A stretch of DNA of 64,000 nucleotides from Notospermus geniculatus. Lineage: Eukaryota > Nemertea > Pilidiophora > Heteronemertea > Lineidae. The stretch is from assembly GCA_002633025.1 (NCBI GenBank), contig NMRB01000277.1, forward strand, positions 286,295-350,294, read 5' to 3'. The first letter of the stretch is position 1. Every line of letters starts with the position of its first letter. The translations under genes were made by a program, and so were the position numbers. The notes under the pieces were generated by a model that did no database searches, was not told the DNA's origin, and worked only from the letters and a program-made list of their open reading frames with translations. Below, in pieces: positions 21,034 to 32,471 of this stretch.

Positions 21034-24000
21034 ATGGATCAACGAAATGGCTATGACAGTGACGGCTGTGAGCTGTTCGAAGAGTTCGACGGCAGATCCA
21101 TCGAATCCATGACTACAGTCCTGTATGGTTCGTCGTCCTCGGCGGCATCATTTGACGAGGACAGATTGGACTCGAAGTGCGGGATCTGTGGTGCACTGCC
21201 AGATATGGCAACTGCAGTTTTACTAGCCCAAGAGCACATTCAGTCTGGGGCATGTTTTTTTTATCTCGATCCCAACACATTAAACCCCAGAGTATCGCTG
21301 AAAATATGGGCAAAATGCTCAAGGTAAGGTGTCCGAAAATAGATACTTGACTGTGCACGTAGTACCTACTATGCCTACGTACATTTGCACATGTAGGCCT
21401 AAATGATTTGTCCGAAAATAGATACTTGACTGTGCACGGACGTAGTACATGCCTATGTACATTTGCACATGTAAATTATGTTGCTGTCCTTGACCTTATA
21501 ACTTTATTTGTTTTTTTTTGTTTCAGATGCCTCGACAACTTCCATGTCAAATGCTTACTAACAAATAATTTGATGACAGCAGGAGATGCCCTGCTAGGGT
21601 TTATACGACGCAAGTCCTTTGAGTGTGGCTGCCAGTGAGTGCCAGATCAGGCAGGGGGAGTGTGACTGCTGCGTAAGTTTACAAATTAGGGTGATTGAGT
21701 AGCGTACACTGGTACAGTTTCAGAAGTTAAGCACTATAGCAGTGATTATATTGATGAAATACTAGGCCCTAGTCAAACATTTTTTTTTTATTTCCAGGAT
21801 CATGCCAGGCCATTGTGTATTTCAGAGCACCTGGCTGAAAAACTCAGAATACCAGCCGTGGATTGCTGTGGCAGACTGTGACAAAACAAGTGCGTACTGC
21901 AAGATGTGCAAGAAGAAGTTTTCGGTAAAAACGATGGGCACAGCAGCCCTCACCAGCCACATGAAAGGTGAAAAACACAAAAAGAATCTCAAAGACTGTA
22001 TGAACTCTACCCATTTGGATAGGCCTGCATTATCTTCTACTAGGCCTAGAAGGGATGAATCTGCTAGTGCCACTACAACTACATCAGCTGCTGGAGCTCA
22101 AGTTTGTCAAGCTCCAGCAGCTGATTTATTGTCATTTGTCTCAACCTCAGATGTTCTTAGATCAGAAGTTATTTGGACTCTACGTGTTATTGAAAATGGA
22201 TATTCATTTTCTTCATGTTCTGCCATTGGGGATGAATTTAGGTGCATGTTCCCTGACAGTAAGCTGGCGAGCAAGTTTCAGTGTAGTGAAACGAAATCCA
22301 TGTATCTTGCCTGCTATGGTCTCAGCAGTCATTTCAGAAAGATGTTAGAAAAAAAGGTGAAAGCTGGCAACAAGTATGTTTTGATGTTTGACGAATCACT
22401 CAATAACAACTTGCAAAAAAAGCAAATGGACATGCATGTCCGCTTCTGGGATGACAACAGTGTGGTCTCCCGATACCTCAATTCTGAATTCTTAGGTCAT
22501 GCTACATCTACTGATTTAGAGTCGGTAATCTTGAATGAAATACAGGAGGAACTCAATCTTCAGAAGCTCCTTCAGATATCAATGGATGGCCCCAATGTCA
22601 ATCTCAAGTTGCAACGCCTTGTGAATGCGAGACTGCAAGAAGTGTATGGTGAGCAGCTCATTGACTGCGGTTCTTGTGGTCTGCATGTCCTGCACAATTC
22701 ATTCAGGCTTGGCTATCAGAAATCAGGTTGGGAGATCTGTAATTTCCTTAAGGCATTGCACACGCTTTTTGATGAGGTACCCGCGAGGAGAGAAGATGCT
22801 GCCCGTGTTGCAGGCCTCTCTGCCTTCCCACTGCAGTTTTGCAGTCATCGCTGGGTAGAAAATGTCAGTGTTTGCAAGCGAGCACAAGAAATTTTGCCCA
22901 AAGTCAGGGAGTATGTCAAGCAATGTGAAAAAAGGAAAGTTACTAAACCAGACACGAAGTCGTACAACACTGTCCGAGCAGCCGTGTCCGATGACAAATT
23001 GCTGGAAGCTAAGCTAGCTTTCTACATTGCAACTGCTGCACCTCTAGAAACATTCATATCAACTTACCAGTGTGAGCAGCCTATGCTCCCTTTCATGACT
23101 GATGATCTGTGGAAGCTGCTTAAGCTTTATCTGAACAAATGTGTGAAAGAGAGTGCCTACGATGGTAAAATGGTAAAAGCTTTGAATCTTGACCTTGCTA
23201 ACACCAGCATCCACAAGGCCTGGTCTGACATTGACTTGGGGTTTGTTCCTTCTGACAAGTTAAAGAAAGCCAAAGTGTCTCGATTGGAAGAAATGCAATT
23301 CACCATGCAATGTAAAGCGTTTGTCCTAGGTATTGTGTCCAAAATTTTGGAAAAGGCACCAATTGTTCACAGTTTTGTACGGAATATTGTTTGTCTTAAC
23401 CCAGAGAAAATGAAAGAAGAGCCCAAACCTTGTGAGAAGAAAATGAAGAAAATTTTAAGTATGATGGTTGAAGCTGGTAGACTTGATGAAGGTGCATGTG
23501 ATACTGTACAGCAACAGTACTCAGAATTTCTAGAAACTGTTGTGAAGTCAGACAGCGAGTTCCGAAACTTTGATCGGACAGAGGAACGTCTTGATGTACT
23601 GTACTACTCAAAAATGAATGGCAAGCCATGCTACAAACTGCTGTGGGAATGTGTTGTCAAAGCAGTACTTCTGCTTTCACATGGCCAAGCACAAGTTGAG
23701 AGAGGTTTCAGTATCAACAAGTACTTGTCCACTGTGAACCAAACAGAACAAAGGTTGGTGTCGTTGAGACTTGTGAAAGATCACATCAGATCAGTGAAAG
23801 GTGTTTTGAATGTTGACATCAATACAGAATTGCTCCAGGCGGCATCCCGCTCCAGGCAATTATACATGGCAGACTTGGAAGCAAAGCGAAAAGAAAACAG
23901 TGCAGCAGCACTGAAAAGAAAAGCCATTCAGGGTGAGGTTGATGAATTGCGTAAAAAGAAGCGGTTGTTGGAAGACGACATCACTTGTCTAACCAATGAT

Positions 24001-24162
24001 GCCGACAAATTAGCTGACAAGGCTGAGAGCACTCGGCAAGTCAGGTTTGTTGTGGAATCTAACAGTCTGAGAAGGACTGCTAAGGAGAAGGAGAAAGAAC
24101 TAAAAGATGTAGGTTTGAGGCTTGGAGAGAAATCGAAGGCTTTGGCTTCCTGCATGAACTAA
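21034..24162 (+). CDS. Three-exon transposase: PHD-like + BED-like fingers + hAT-like DDE core
   Basis: Exons 21034-21323, 21527-21634 and 21798-24162 join in frame through GT-AG introns (CAAG|GTAAGG, TTTCAG|A; CCA|GTGAGT, TTCCAG|GATC), giving 920 aa. Residues 49-132 hold C49-x2-C52, C95-x2-C98, H103, C106 and C130-x-C132, a PHD-like zinc-finger spacing. Residues from 135 on are the long exon. It contains a C-x2-C-x16-H-x5-H finger (BED-like, its residues 33-59), probable catalytic Asp in LMFDES (197) and ISMDGPN (262), a large insertion with CSHRWVEN, and Glu in AQVERGFS (633); add 134 for full-protein numbering. The last ~95 residues are a charged coiled coil. The Asp/Asp/long-insert/Glu order is hAT-like. 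Exon 3 alone could start at ATG 21802, but the splice phases favour the long form. Domain names are by pattern only. Confidence 0.82.
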
Positions 24163-24263
24163 GTTGTTGCAGTGTTTGTAGTGTTTATAGTTGTTTGCAA
24201 ACTTTAGCACTCTGGTCTGAGATACCGGTACTAGTCTTTCTTTTTTTAAAGTCAAATGACAAA

Positions 24264-24482
24264 GGGCCGATTTTTTAAACGATGGCTAAGATAACCATCG
24301 GGTTTCATTAGCCCTCAGTTGACAAACTGTTTGTTAATCGAAGTGAATTTTTCGATTTTATGAATCGTTGATAGCCAAACATTCTAAAAGTCAAAAGGTT
24401 TACTTTGGTTAATTCACGGTTTGGCAGAAAAGCCGATGGTTAAACCGAGGTTTACCTTAGCTATCGTTTAAAAAATTGGCCC
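24264..24482. mobile_element. 219-bp palindromic MITE in the transposon's 3' UTR
   Basis: GGGCC(G/A)ATTTTTTAAACGAT at the left is mirrored by ATCGTTTAAAAAATTGGCCC at the right. Located between the transposase stop codon and the poly-A signal, so it inserted into an existing element copy or is a fixed part of it. Confidence 0.7.
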
Positions 24483-24549
24483 AAAAAGTTTTATGTCCAT
24501 GATATGTTGATTTTATTTTGCTGTGATTTTACCTTTTTTTAAATTTTTC

Positions 24550-24555
24550 AATAAA
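24550..24555 (+). terminator. Poly-A signal AATAAA of the transposase gene
   Basis: AATAAA about 390 bp after the stop codon, still inside the terminal inverted repeats. The position fits the mRNA 3' end. Confidence 0.6.
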
Positions 24556-25829
24556 GTTTCATAATCATTCAATTGAAACACTTTTTGTTACTCGTTTTTT
24601 CTGTTTTGATTATTTCGACATTTCACATACTTTCAAAGGAGAACTTTGCACGAAAATGGTCTTGAAATTTCTGGAAGTAGGTCTTGAAAGGTCCTTGAAA
24701 AGGTCTTGAATTTGTTTGCCCTGAAAGGGTGGGAACCCTGGACTGAGCCGCAATCACCCGCTTTTCCTGCGATTTTCGGTTTTGTTTTGCACTTAATTGG
24801 TTGAGGATTTACATGAAGTATCGGTTTTACCTGATAGTAAACTTAGTTCCCCAGGTGCCTATAGAGAGATTTTGGTGATATCCGAGTGAAATCTCCCCGT
24901 GAGCCAAAAAATGTGAATCAGGGCATTTTTAGACCTTAATTACTTTATAACGGGTAACTGAAACAATTTTTTTGAGAAAACTCTCTATAGGCACCTGCAG
25001 ACTACCTGTCTTTAGGTAATGGTATAATCCGTAACCGCGTAGTCGGTACCGACGAGTCAGAATTTCGTCTCGAAAATGAAATTTTAGGGTCTAATTAAAA
25101 GTTAATTAATACCATTACTACTAACCCAAATCCACATTTTTTTATCAGAATGTACGGAGGAGGGTCTATACTTCAATAATAGACTTCGTTAAATAGATTA
25201 CTTTTGGTCATAGAAAAGATATCGAGTTTTCAATGTTGTGCGTGCATTATTTTTTCCTTAGGTATCCCTTCACCTTAATCACTTCACACCTAAAACAATA
25301 ACCGCTGAAATTGTATTTTATGGAACAGATCATGGACAGATTTATGGACTTCTACACACTTTGATACTTAAAGCAAAAAGGTTTATACACAACTGTAGAA
25401 ACAAAAAAGTGCTACCAGACCTAAGAGATTACAAATATATCAAAATATATAAAACAAGTAGAATTAGAAATATCTTTTACAAACAAAACTGTTGACACCT
25501 TTTCTGAAAAGTGGGACCCAATCTTAGAATTTCTTTGAAAATTGATGTAATCAATTATAGAGTGATGAGCTAAGGGGGATAGGCCTATGGGGGGGGGGGG
25601 GTTGAAAGGGGGTTANTTGAAAGAGGGTTACAGTAAATCAGTTTGGATGGGGAGGGACTAGGAAAGGGGTGAGGGTGTAATAGCCAAATACTAAAAAAAG
25701 AAACTCTTGTATTAATACCGATAGTTAATATGTATATCACATGTTAGGTGTTTTGTTTTGTATTTGTTCTGCACTAAATAAAGAGTTTAAAATAAAAAAA
25801 AAGATGTCTATCCCATGATTTCGAAAAAA

Positions 25830-25975
25830 CCTTTTGTCATCGAATATAGGTTGTAAATGAGTATAGGTTGTAATATAGGTTGTAGGTTGTAATATAGATT
25901 GTAATATAGGTTGTAGGTTGTAATATAGGTTGTATATAGAATATAGGTTGTAATATAGGTTGTAAATGAGGTGTA
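25830..25975. repeat. ATATAGGTTGTA tandem repeat
   Basis: Irregular tandem array of (A)TATAGGTTGTA(A) units just upstream of TPR exon B. Preceding sequence (25275-25830) holds a poly-G tract and a single-N join at 25616 with a near-duplicate TTGAAAG(G/A)GGGTTA on both sides. Confidence 0.8.
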
Positions 25976-26029
25976 GAGAATACACTGTTACAGAAACAAA
26001 ACCAGTAAGAATTGAAATATACTTTGCAG

Positions 26030-26183
26030 GGTTATTACCGAGCGGCACAGGTCTTGAAAAGTATGAAGAAACCCAAAGAAGCTCTTGATATATTATGTGA
26101 AGGATTAAAGAAAACTAGCCCGCCACGAGTACAAATGATTGCATTTGTGACAGAGATCATGGCACTTGAACGAGAGCTGGGAG
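26030..26183 (+). CDS. TPR-repeat gene, exon B
   Basis: Acceptor ACTTTGCAG precedes GGT TAT TAC, phase 0, matching the phase-0 end of exon A. It encodes YYRAAQVLKSMKKPKEALDI and LCEGLKKTSPPRVQ, the next TPR hairpin, then FVTEIMALERELG, and ends at GAG|GTAGGT in phase 1. Together with exon A it makes about two TPR motifs of 34 residues. The intron of 6.5 kb is almost wholly transposon. No continuation with the right phase was found within the window, so the downstream exons are missing or unrecognised. Confidence 0.75.
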
Positions 26184-26232
26184 GTAGGTGATGCAACATT
26201 ATTAGGAATTAAATACCGTAGAGTCGGTTCTA

Positions 26233-28292
26233 TCGGGTGATTCAGAAAAAACGTTCCGAACTTTAAGGGTTAATAAATTTCTTTACAATTAACGTATGAC
26301 ATTGCCATTTGCCACTTCACCAAGAGACGCGTAATCTGAGGTAATCTGCCAAATCGCATTCATCTAGCTAGCAAACTTCCTAAATTATGACAGAAAGTAT
26401 CACACTGTCTGAAAAATGCAATATCCAGCACAGTGCAAGTTACCTGCAAAAGATACATGCCAGTCAAATGTCGTCTGGGGGCACCCGTCGCTACCTTGTT
26501 ACCGGTATGGCGTGTTTTTCTACTCCTAGTGATGTCTAGACACATCATGCCATGACAAAAACAAAAACTTTGTTCAATTGAATTGGGTATCTTGCTTGTC
26601 TAACAATAACACAGTTTTCAGCACTGCAGATAAGGATTTTTCCCCACAAACGACGATTTGATTAGTTAATCAAATCATGTTTGTAGGAAAAGGGTGATCA
26701 GGGGCGGGAACGTATCGTACGGGAGTGGGGCAGGGCAGGGCACGTATCGTACGGGAATTTCGAAAGGTACAGCATCAATGAAAAAGCGTTTGAGGGCACT
26801 TTTTCAACAAAATGGAGGGCCAATCTATCACCTCTTCAAATGACTTTTTAGCTCACCTCTGTGAGGTGAGCTTCTCCCATGGTGTGTCGTCCGTCGTCGT
26901 CCGGCGTCGTCCGGTGTCGTCCGGCGTCGTCCGTCGTCGTTAACAGGGGTGGCACGTTTCTAAACCGCTTGGGCTACAAACTTGAAATTTGGTGTACAAG
27001 TACCATATGGTAAAAACTATCTCTGGACCGAAACTTAGCGCTGCTGTTTGTACCCTCTGGCCTGTAGGGGGCGCTTTGTGAAAACCTTCTTTTGACCATA
27101 TCTCCTGAACGCTGCAAGCAAGAACCACCAAACTTTTATGGTGGGTTCCTCTGATGAGACTACATCACATAAATCCCGGGTTTTTGATTTGACCTACTTT
27201 TCAAGGTCACAGAGGTCAAAGTTCAAAATTCACTCTTTGGTGGCACATTTCATGGCTATTTGACATAGAGTGTTGTGATTTGGTGTGAAGATATATCTAG
27301 GCACCCTGCACAAATGCACCAAATTTCAACCCGATCGGACTTCAAATATGGCCGCCAGGAAGCCATCTTGAAAAATGGACTTTGACCCACATTTTATAAA
27401 TAGGAGTAGGTAGGATGTTTTAACGTTGTCAAAATATGTATCTAGGTACCATATAAATATATGGTAAATTTCAGTGAGATTCGACGTCAAATATGGCCGC
27501 CAGGGAGCCATCTTGAAAAATGGACTTCGGCCCACACCTCATAAATAGGGGTAGCTAGGATGCTTTAACCGTGCCTAAATATGTGTCTTGGTACCGTCTA
27601 CTTATATGCCAAATTTCGGTTCGATTGGACTTCAACATGGCTGCCAGGCGGCCATCTTGAAAAATTGACTTTGGCCATATCTCATCGGTAGTAAATGTTA
27701 CGATGTTTCAATGTTGTCTAAATATCTATGCAAGTATCCTGTACATTCCTGCTAAAATTTCAGTCCCAACGAACGTCACGTGTGTGGCCACCTGGTGGCC
27801 ATCTTGAAAAATAGAATTTTTGACATCTGTGACCTAGACAGGAAAGCAGTTTGTTCACAAATACCACTTGTATTCATTGTATTCAGAAATTGTACTCCTT
27901 CTGGGTGCCATCACCTGAGTTTATGTCATTGACTGATAATACTGATCAGATCATAAAATACTTCTTGGTGTGTTCAGCTTTATCTTATCTGTACTGATCC
28001 TCAACATTGACCATGAGAGTCACAGTTTCACACTTAACCATGGAGACTTATCACAGAGGTGAGCACAATGGCCCTGGCCATTTCATTTTATTTGCTTTGG
28101 ATATTGCCTTTTTCAGACAGTGTGATACTTTTTTCATAATTCAGGAAATTTGCCAGCTAGATGAATGAGATTTGGCGAATTAAAACTCAGATTGTGTGTT
28201 TCTTGGTCCCAACCAAGTGGCAATGTCATACCTTAATTATAAAGACATTTATTAACCCTCAAAGTTCGGAACGTTTTTTTTGAATCACCCGA
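26233..28292. mobile_element. Mariner-type element, TCGGGTGATTC ends, TA TSD
   Basis: Left TCGGGTGATTCAGAAAAAAC and right GTTTTTTTTGAATCACCCGA are inverted repeats. Arms extend ~190 bp (e.g. GACAGAAAGTATCACACTGTC mirrored near 28115), and TA flanks both ends. About 600 bp is its own. The middle is a later insertion (26847-28075). Confidence 0.8.
26847..28075. mobile_element. Element with GCTCACCTCTGTGA ends and ATGGCCGCC repeats
   Basis: TTTAGCTCACCTCTGTGAGG at the left and CACAGAGGTGAGC at 28052-28064 form inverted ends. After the left end comes a GTCGTCCG-rich run. The core (27320-27830) has about four ~150-bp units, each with ATGGC(C/T)GCCAGG-x-GCCATCTTGAAAAAT followed by a TTTAAC...GT(A)TCT stretch. 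Non-coding. A family member of a different subtype is at 29377 and 40867. Confidence 0.7.
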
Positions 28293-28986
28293 TATAACAT
28301 CAATGCACTATATGCCGAAGTGCCGCCCCCAGTTCATTGCTATGTTAGAGCCCGGTTTCCCGCCTGCATTGATTGACCAATGGCGCACAGGAGAAGCCCT
28401 GGTTAGTTTCTTGCGAATAAGACATGAGGTGGTGGAATACCACAAGGCCTAAGTTGTCAGTCAAATGCCGTAGTATACAACTTGTATCAATAAAGAATGC
28501 GCCCACGCGCGCAAAATCAAAGCTTTTGTCAACCATGCACTGACAACAGAGCCGCGGAATTCTTGAATGCATGGTGAAATGGATCTCTATTCCATGAAAC
28601 CACAATCCGTAGATAGCGCCTAGTACTGACGGCCTATTCAAATCCCTGTCACGAATGTCAGTCTTGAGCAACATGTGACCAGTACGTAGTAAAATGGGCG
28701 TTGCTAATCTTGAATTATGGATTGATGTTATAAAACCGACTCTACAGTATTTCTGGTCCCCAGAATTACAGTCCTCCCCTCCCCGCCGCCCTCCGCCCCT
28801 CCCCATCTTGGGACCATCGAATTTGCTGTCAAGCAAATTTCACAGTTCTAGTTTTTTCTGTCCTTGCGCTGAGATGTGATAGTCCAGCGCACTACTCCAG
28901 AAAAAGTTATTTATAGAAAAAATGTCTCGTACTATCCCACGGCGTGACGCTATCGTATCAAGAGATGATGAATCTTGGCATTACAG
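28293..28986. other. Intergenic/intronic, no element recognised
   Basis: Unique-looking sequence with a short CT-rich tract near 28770-28805. Nothing supportable as a gene. Confidence 0.4.
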
Positions 28987-29187
28987 GAGGAATTACTCCG
29001 AACATCAGGTCGACTGAATGGTGTGTGTCACATCACTCTAACCGGTAAATCGTATCTACTTAATAGAGAGGTTGCGCAGCGGCCCGACTCCGACTTCAGC
29101 TACGAGAATGAATTGCAGTCCGCTCTGGACATCCTTCATAAAAACGATTTGATAGAAGTTTTCAATTCGTCAAACACCATAAATTGA
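28987..29187 (+). CDS. Candidate terminal exon, 66 codons plus stop
   Basis: A CATTACAG acceptor precedes GAG GAA TTA CTC, and the frame stays open for 66 codons to TGA (EELLRTSGRLNGVCHITLTG...ALDILHKNDLIEVFNSSN). The composition is protein-like, but no family is recognised. It would be entered in phase 0, whereas TPR exon B ends in phase 1. An intermediate exon would be needed for it to belong to that gene. Confidence 0.3.
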   Translation, partial: EELLRTSGRLNGVCHITLTGKSYLLNREVAQRPDSDFSYENELQSALDILHKNDLIEVFNSSNTIN

Positions 29188-29376
29188 GGGCAGAAAAATT
29201 TGGCCTTTTAAATCGGAAGTGCGGATAAATAATGAATATTGAAGTCGTAATCCTAGTCGTTACGACTTTAAACACGACTATAATATTTGCGATTTACGTG
29301 CACTTCCGATTATGGGTCAAAATTATTCTGCAACAAAGTTATGGCATTTTACGATTTGCAAACGTCTATGAAATCG

Positions 29377-31043
29377 TTTAGCTCACTGGGGTGAGCTCTT
29401 ACGATGGTGCAGCGTCCGTCGTGCGTTAGCAGGGCACGTTTCATAACCGCTGGAGCTATTGATCTGAAACTTGGTACATATATACCCCTACGTCAGATGA
29501 CCCATCACACCAAGTTTCGGTCCGATTCGACTCTCAGCTTGGCCACCAGGTGGCGGAAACCAAAAACACAAAAAGTGCAATAACTCCTGAATTAATGACT
29601 AGATCATCTCTATAATTTTTATCATAGGTGTAGCTAATAAGGATATATAACGGGTTGTTGGTTTGACCTACTTTTCAAGGTCACAGAGGTCAAAGTTCGA
29701 CAAAAGTAACGAACATCTCACAGATTGTCATTATTTCACCGAGCGACTTCATATCCTGCACAAACACATGCATTGGAGGGGTACCTTAAAAAATACCAAG
29801 TTTCGGCCCGATTGGACATCCAGTATAGCCGCCAGTTGGCGTTACCTGAAAATCAAGTAAGTTCTCTTACTCGGGAACGGCTTGACGCAGAGTGCTCAAA
29901 TTTGTTACTTACCTCCCTCTACATGATCTTTACATACACGTCAAATTTAGGCCTGATTTGACTTCAAACATGGCCACCAGGTGGCGTAATCCGAAAATCA
30001 TCAAAGTGCTGTAACTCAGGAACGCCTTAACCCAAAGCGCTCCAATGTGCTATGTGGCCCCCTGCAGATGACCTTCATGTGCATGTGAAGTTTCGCCCGA
30101 TCAGACATCCAGTATGGCCTCCAGGTGGCGTAACCCAAAAATCATCAAAGTCATGCTGTAACTCAAGAACGACTTGACCCCAAGCGCTCGAATGTGCTAC
30201 ATGTATGTGGTCACGCGTCATGAACTGGTCCATTTTTGCGTTGCATGGTCAAAAATACCATTTTTTTAATTTTTTCATATATCATGTAGGTACATTAGCT
30301 GCACCTAAAAACATCATGCAAACTTAGCCAGGTTGTTTATTTTTCTGTAAAACACCACATTTTCATGCTTGTTTTAATAGAAAAACCATTAAAATGAAGA
30401 AACGTTTTTGCCGTTTTCTCAAAACAGACGTCTTTCAGTAAAATGAGCATAATTCCTTTGATATTTGTCCAAATGTAACCTGNNNNNNNNNNNNNNNNNN
30501 NNNNNNNNNNNNNNNNNNNNNNNNNNNNNNNNNNNNNNNNNNNNNNNNNNNNNNNNNNNNNNNNNNNNNNNNNNNNNNNNNNNNNNNNNNNNNNNNNNNN
30601 NNNNNNNNNNNNNNNNNNNNNNNNNNNNNNNNNNNNNNNNNNNNNNNNNNNNNNNNNNNNNNNNNNNNNNNNNNNNNNNNNNNNNNNNNNNNNNNNNNNN
30701 NNNNNNNNNNNNNNNNNNNNNNNNNNNNNNNNNNNNNNNNNNNNNNNNNNNNNNNNNNNNNNNNNNNNNNNNNNNNNNNNNNNNNNNNNNNNNNNNNNNN
30801 NNNNNNNNNNNNNNNNNNNNNNNNNNNNNNNNNNNNNNNNNNNNNNNNNNNNNNNNNNTTATGTGGATGTGAAGTTCTGGCCCGATCGGACATCCAATAT
30901 GGCCGCCAGGTGGCATAACGCAAAAATCATCGAAGTCCTACTTGGGAATGACTTGACCAGATTGCTCATGATATGTACCTCCCTCTGTCATTACTATTAT
31001 GTCCAACCCAGTGAGCACATGGTCCATGGACCATTTCATTATC
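29377..31043 (+). mobile_element. Dispersed element copy A (GCTCACTGG...GTGAGC), with gap
   Basis: Begins TTTAGCTCACTGGGGTGAGC and ends CAGTGAGCACATGGTCCATGG. Internal ~145-bp modules repeat CCGATC(A/G)GACATCC-x-TATGGCC(T/G)CCAGGTGGCGTAAC and AAAATCATCAAAG. Nearly colinear with copy B at 40867-41914, so the 376-N gap at 30483-30858 and the extra ~300 bp around it are where the two differ. No ORF. Confidence 0.8.
30483..30858. other. Assembly gap (N)
   Basis: 376 N within copy A of the dispersed element. Confidence 0.99.
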
Positions 31044-32471
31044 ATGGATGTCTACAGCGGACTGCAATTCATTCTGGTAGTTGAAGCCGGAGTCGGAGTC
31101 GGAAAGCTGCGGAACCTCTCTATTGAGAGGTCAGAGGCCCGTTGTGATATTTTTCATTGTCCCCGATCTCCAATGTCCTCCAACAAAAGATTGACGGAAT
31201 AAGCCGTGTTGACGTCACAATGGGGAGGCACTGATGTGATACAGCGATATCCTAGATATCCTAATGCCTCGTTAAAAAATAAAATCGGACTTTAATTCCA
31301 GGGGCGCTTATATCCCAGTGACACCGGTGAGTGGGGTCAATATACAAAAAACAGACGTTGCAGGAAAAAATGCAACAAATAGTCCAGTTCCAAATGGTAA
31401 TCTGTGGGAACTGAAAGCAGAAATATGCCGACATGTCTTATTCGAAAGAGCATCACTCCAAGAGCAAGAAAAACTTTGTCGGCAACGCCGAAATTTCTTC
31501 TGTCAGGAATACTGGGCGGTTACCATAGCAACCGAACACAAAAACGTGCGATTTTGTAAATGCCAATATCTATGCACTCCGGAGCGGTATGGTCGTGTTC
31601 AAGGGGTCAATTCTTATGTTTGAGACCAATCTGATAATAGCATTAAGCGGATGCTGCAAGGTCAAGGTCAAGGTCAAAATCCAAGATGGCCGCCAAAAAT
31701 TTCATGAAAAACCATAAATTTGCGGTTTCTCGGTCTTGAAATGTGATAATAGTGCATGATTATCTAATTTATCTAATCTCATGATTCTCGTGAGGGCATA
31801 TCTATTGGTCAGTATTTCAGGCGTATCGGTATTGTTGCTTTATTATCAAATCCAAGATGGCGACTAAAATCGCCGCTAAATAAATGGGCTTCATCTGACG
31901 CAATTTTGGGAAATGCCTTACGTCAAAGCGAAGATAAACTGTACTCATGTAACTGGTGCAATATCAAATTCAACGGTTTCAACGGTGTACATCCATTCAA
32001 AAAATACTAAAGGCCTATTCGCAAGAATGACTCTTAGAAGTAACGTCTGACAGTTTCCATGGCAACCATTTCGATAAATCGCACGTATTTAAAGAAATCA
32101 ATTTTCTGCGCACACAGACTGGCAGAAGGAGTATTTCCCCGATCTTAATAATGCCTGGAGTCGTCTCTTCAACGATTTTCTTTGTGGTTTACCGTCAGAT
32201 TCTTGCTAGTCCAAGTTGGACCATGTTGTCCATCCTGATATACTTTAATAAATTCTGCATTCGCTTTCCTTACTACCTTCCTGGTTCAATCGGTAAAGAG
32301 TCACCAGCTTTCATGTTTAAATTACCTTATGGTTCAATCCTCATACAAGTACTTACATCCTCCCACCGTGAGACTCATCCGATATGATGTTAACCACTCT
32401 GGTGTGGTGTAACAATCTCACTATCAACCTAAGTCATGTACGACATCAACTACACAATTGCTTTGGTGTAA
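31044..32471. other. No gene recognised; some AAGGTCA / ATGGCCGCC words
   Basis: A 101-codon open frame at 31318-31623 has no recognisable domain, and its start is not supported. AAGGTCAAGGTCAAGGTCAA followed by AAGATGGCCGCC is at about 31660-31695, and AAGATGGCGAC at 31854. The last ~300 bp may be the 5' UTR of the LINE that follows. Confidence 0.4.

Larger units (their letters stand above)
20552..24740 (+). mobile_element. Apparently intact DNA transposon, hAT-like transposase, 6-bp TSD
   Basis: The termini CAGGGTTCCCAC (20552-20563) and GTGGGAACCCTG (24729-24740) are perfect 12-bp inverted repeats, and GACTGA directly flanks both sides (20546-20551, 24741-24746). Subterminal regions on both sides are rich in AAGGTCTTGA/CTTGAAA words, probable transposase-binding repeats. 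Inside is one spliced, uninterrupted gene and a poly-A signal. The 4189-bp length, intact frame and exact TSD suggest a recent insertion. It lies in sense orientation in the intron of the TPR gene. Confidence 0.88.
20256..25274. mobile_element. TTAA-flanked TIR element hosting a nested transposon
   Basis: Left GGTGAAGGGATACCTAA and right TTAGGTATCCCTTCACC are inverted repeats, each flanked by TTAA (20252-20255 and 25275-25278). That is the duplication typical of piggyBac and Kolobok types. Its own sequence is about 830 bp, interrupted by the 4.2-kb transposon at 20552-24740. Non-autonomous; no transposase of its own seen. Confidence 0.7.

Noticed and set aside
21802-24162. Host gene domesticated from a transposon
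   Set aside because: Perfect TIRs, a direct TSD and a poly-A signal inside the TIRs indicate a mobile element, not a domesticated gene.
28987-29187. Direct continuation of the TPR gene
   Set aside because: Phase of the acceptor (0) does not match the phase-1 end of TPR exon B; kept only as a low-confidence separate exon.
31318-31623. 101-codon open frame with several Cys
   Set aside because: No recognisable domain, no supported start or splice borders, and surrounded by repeat-derived sequence.
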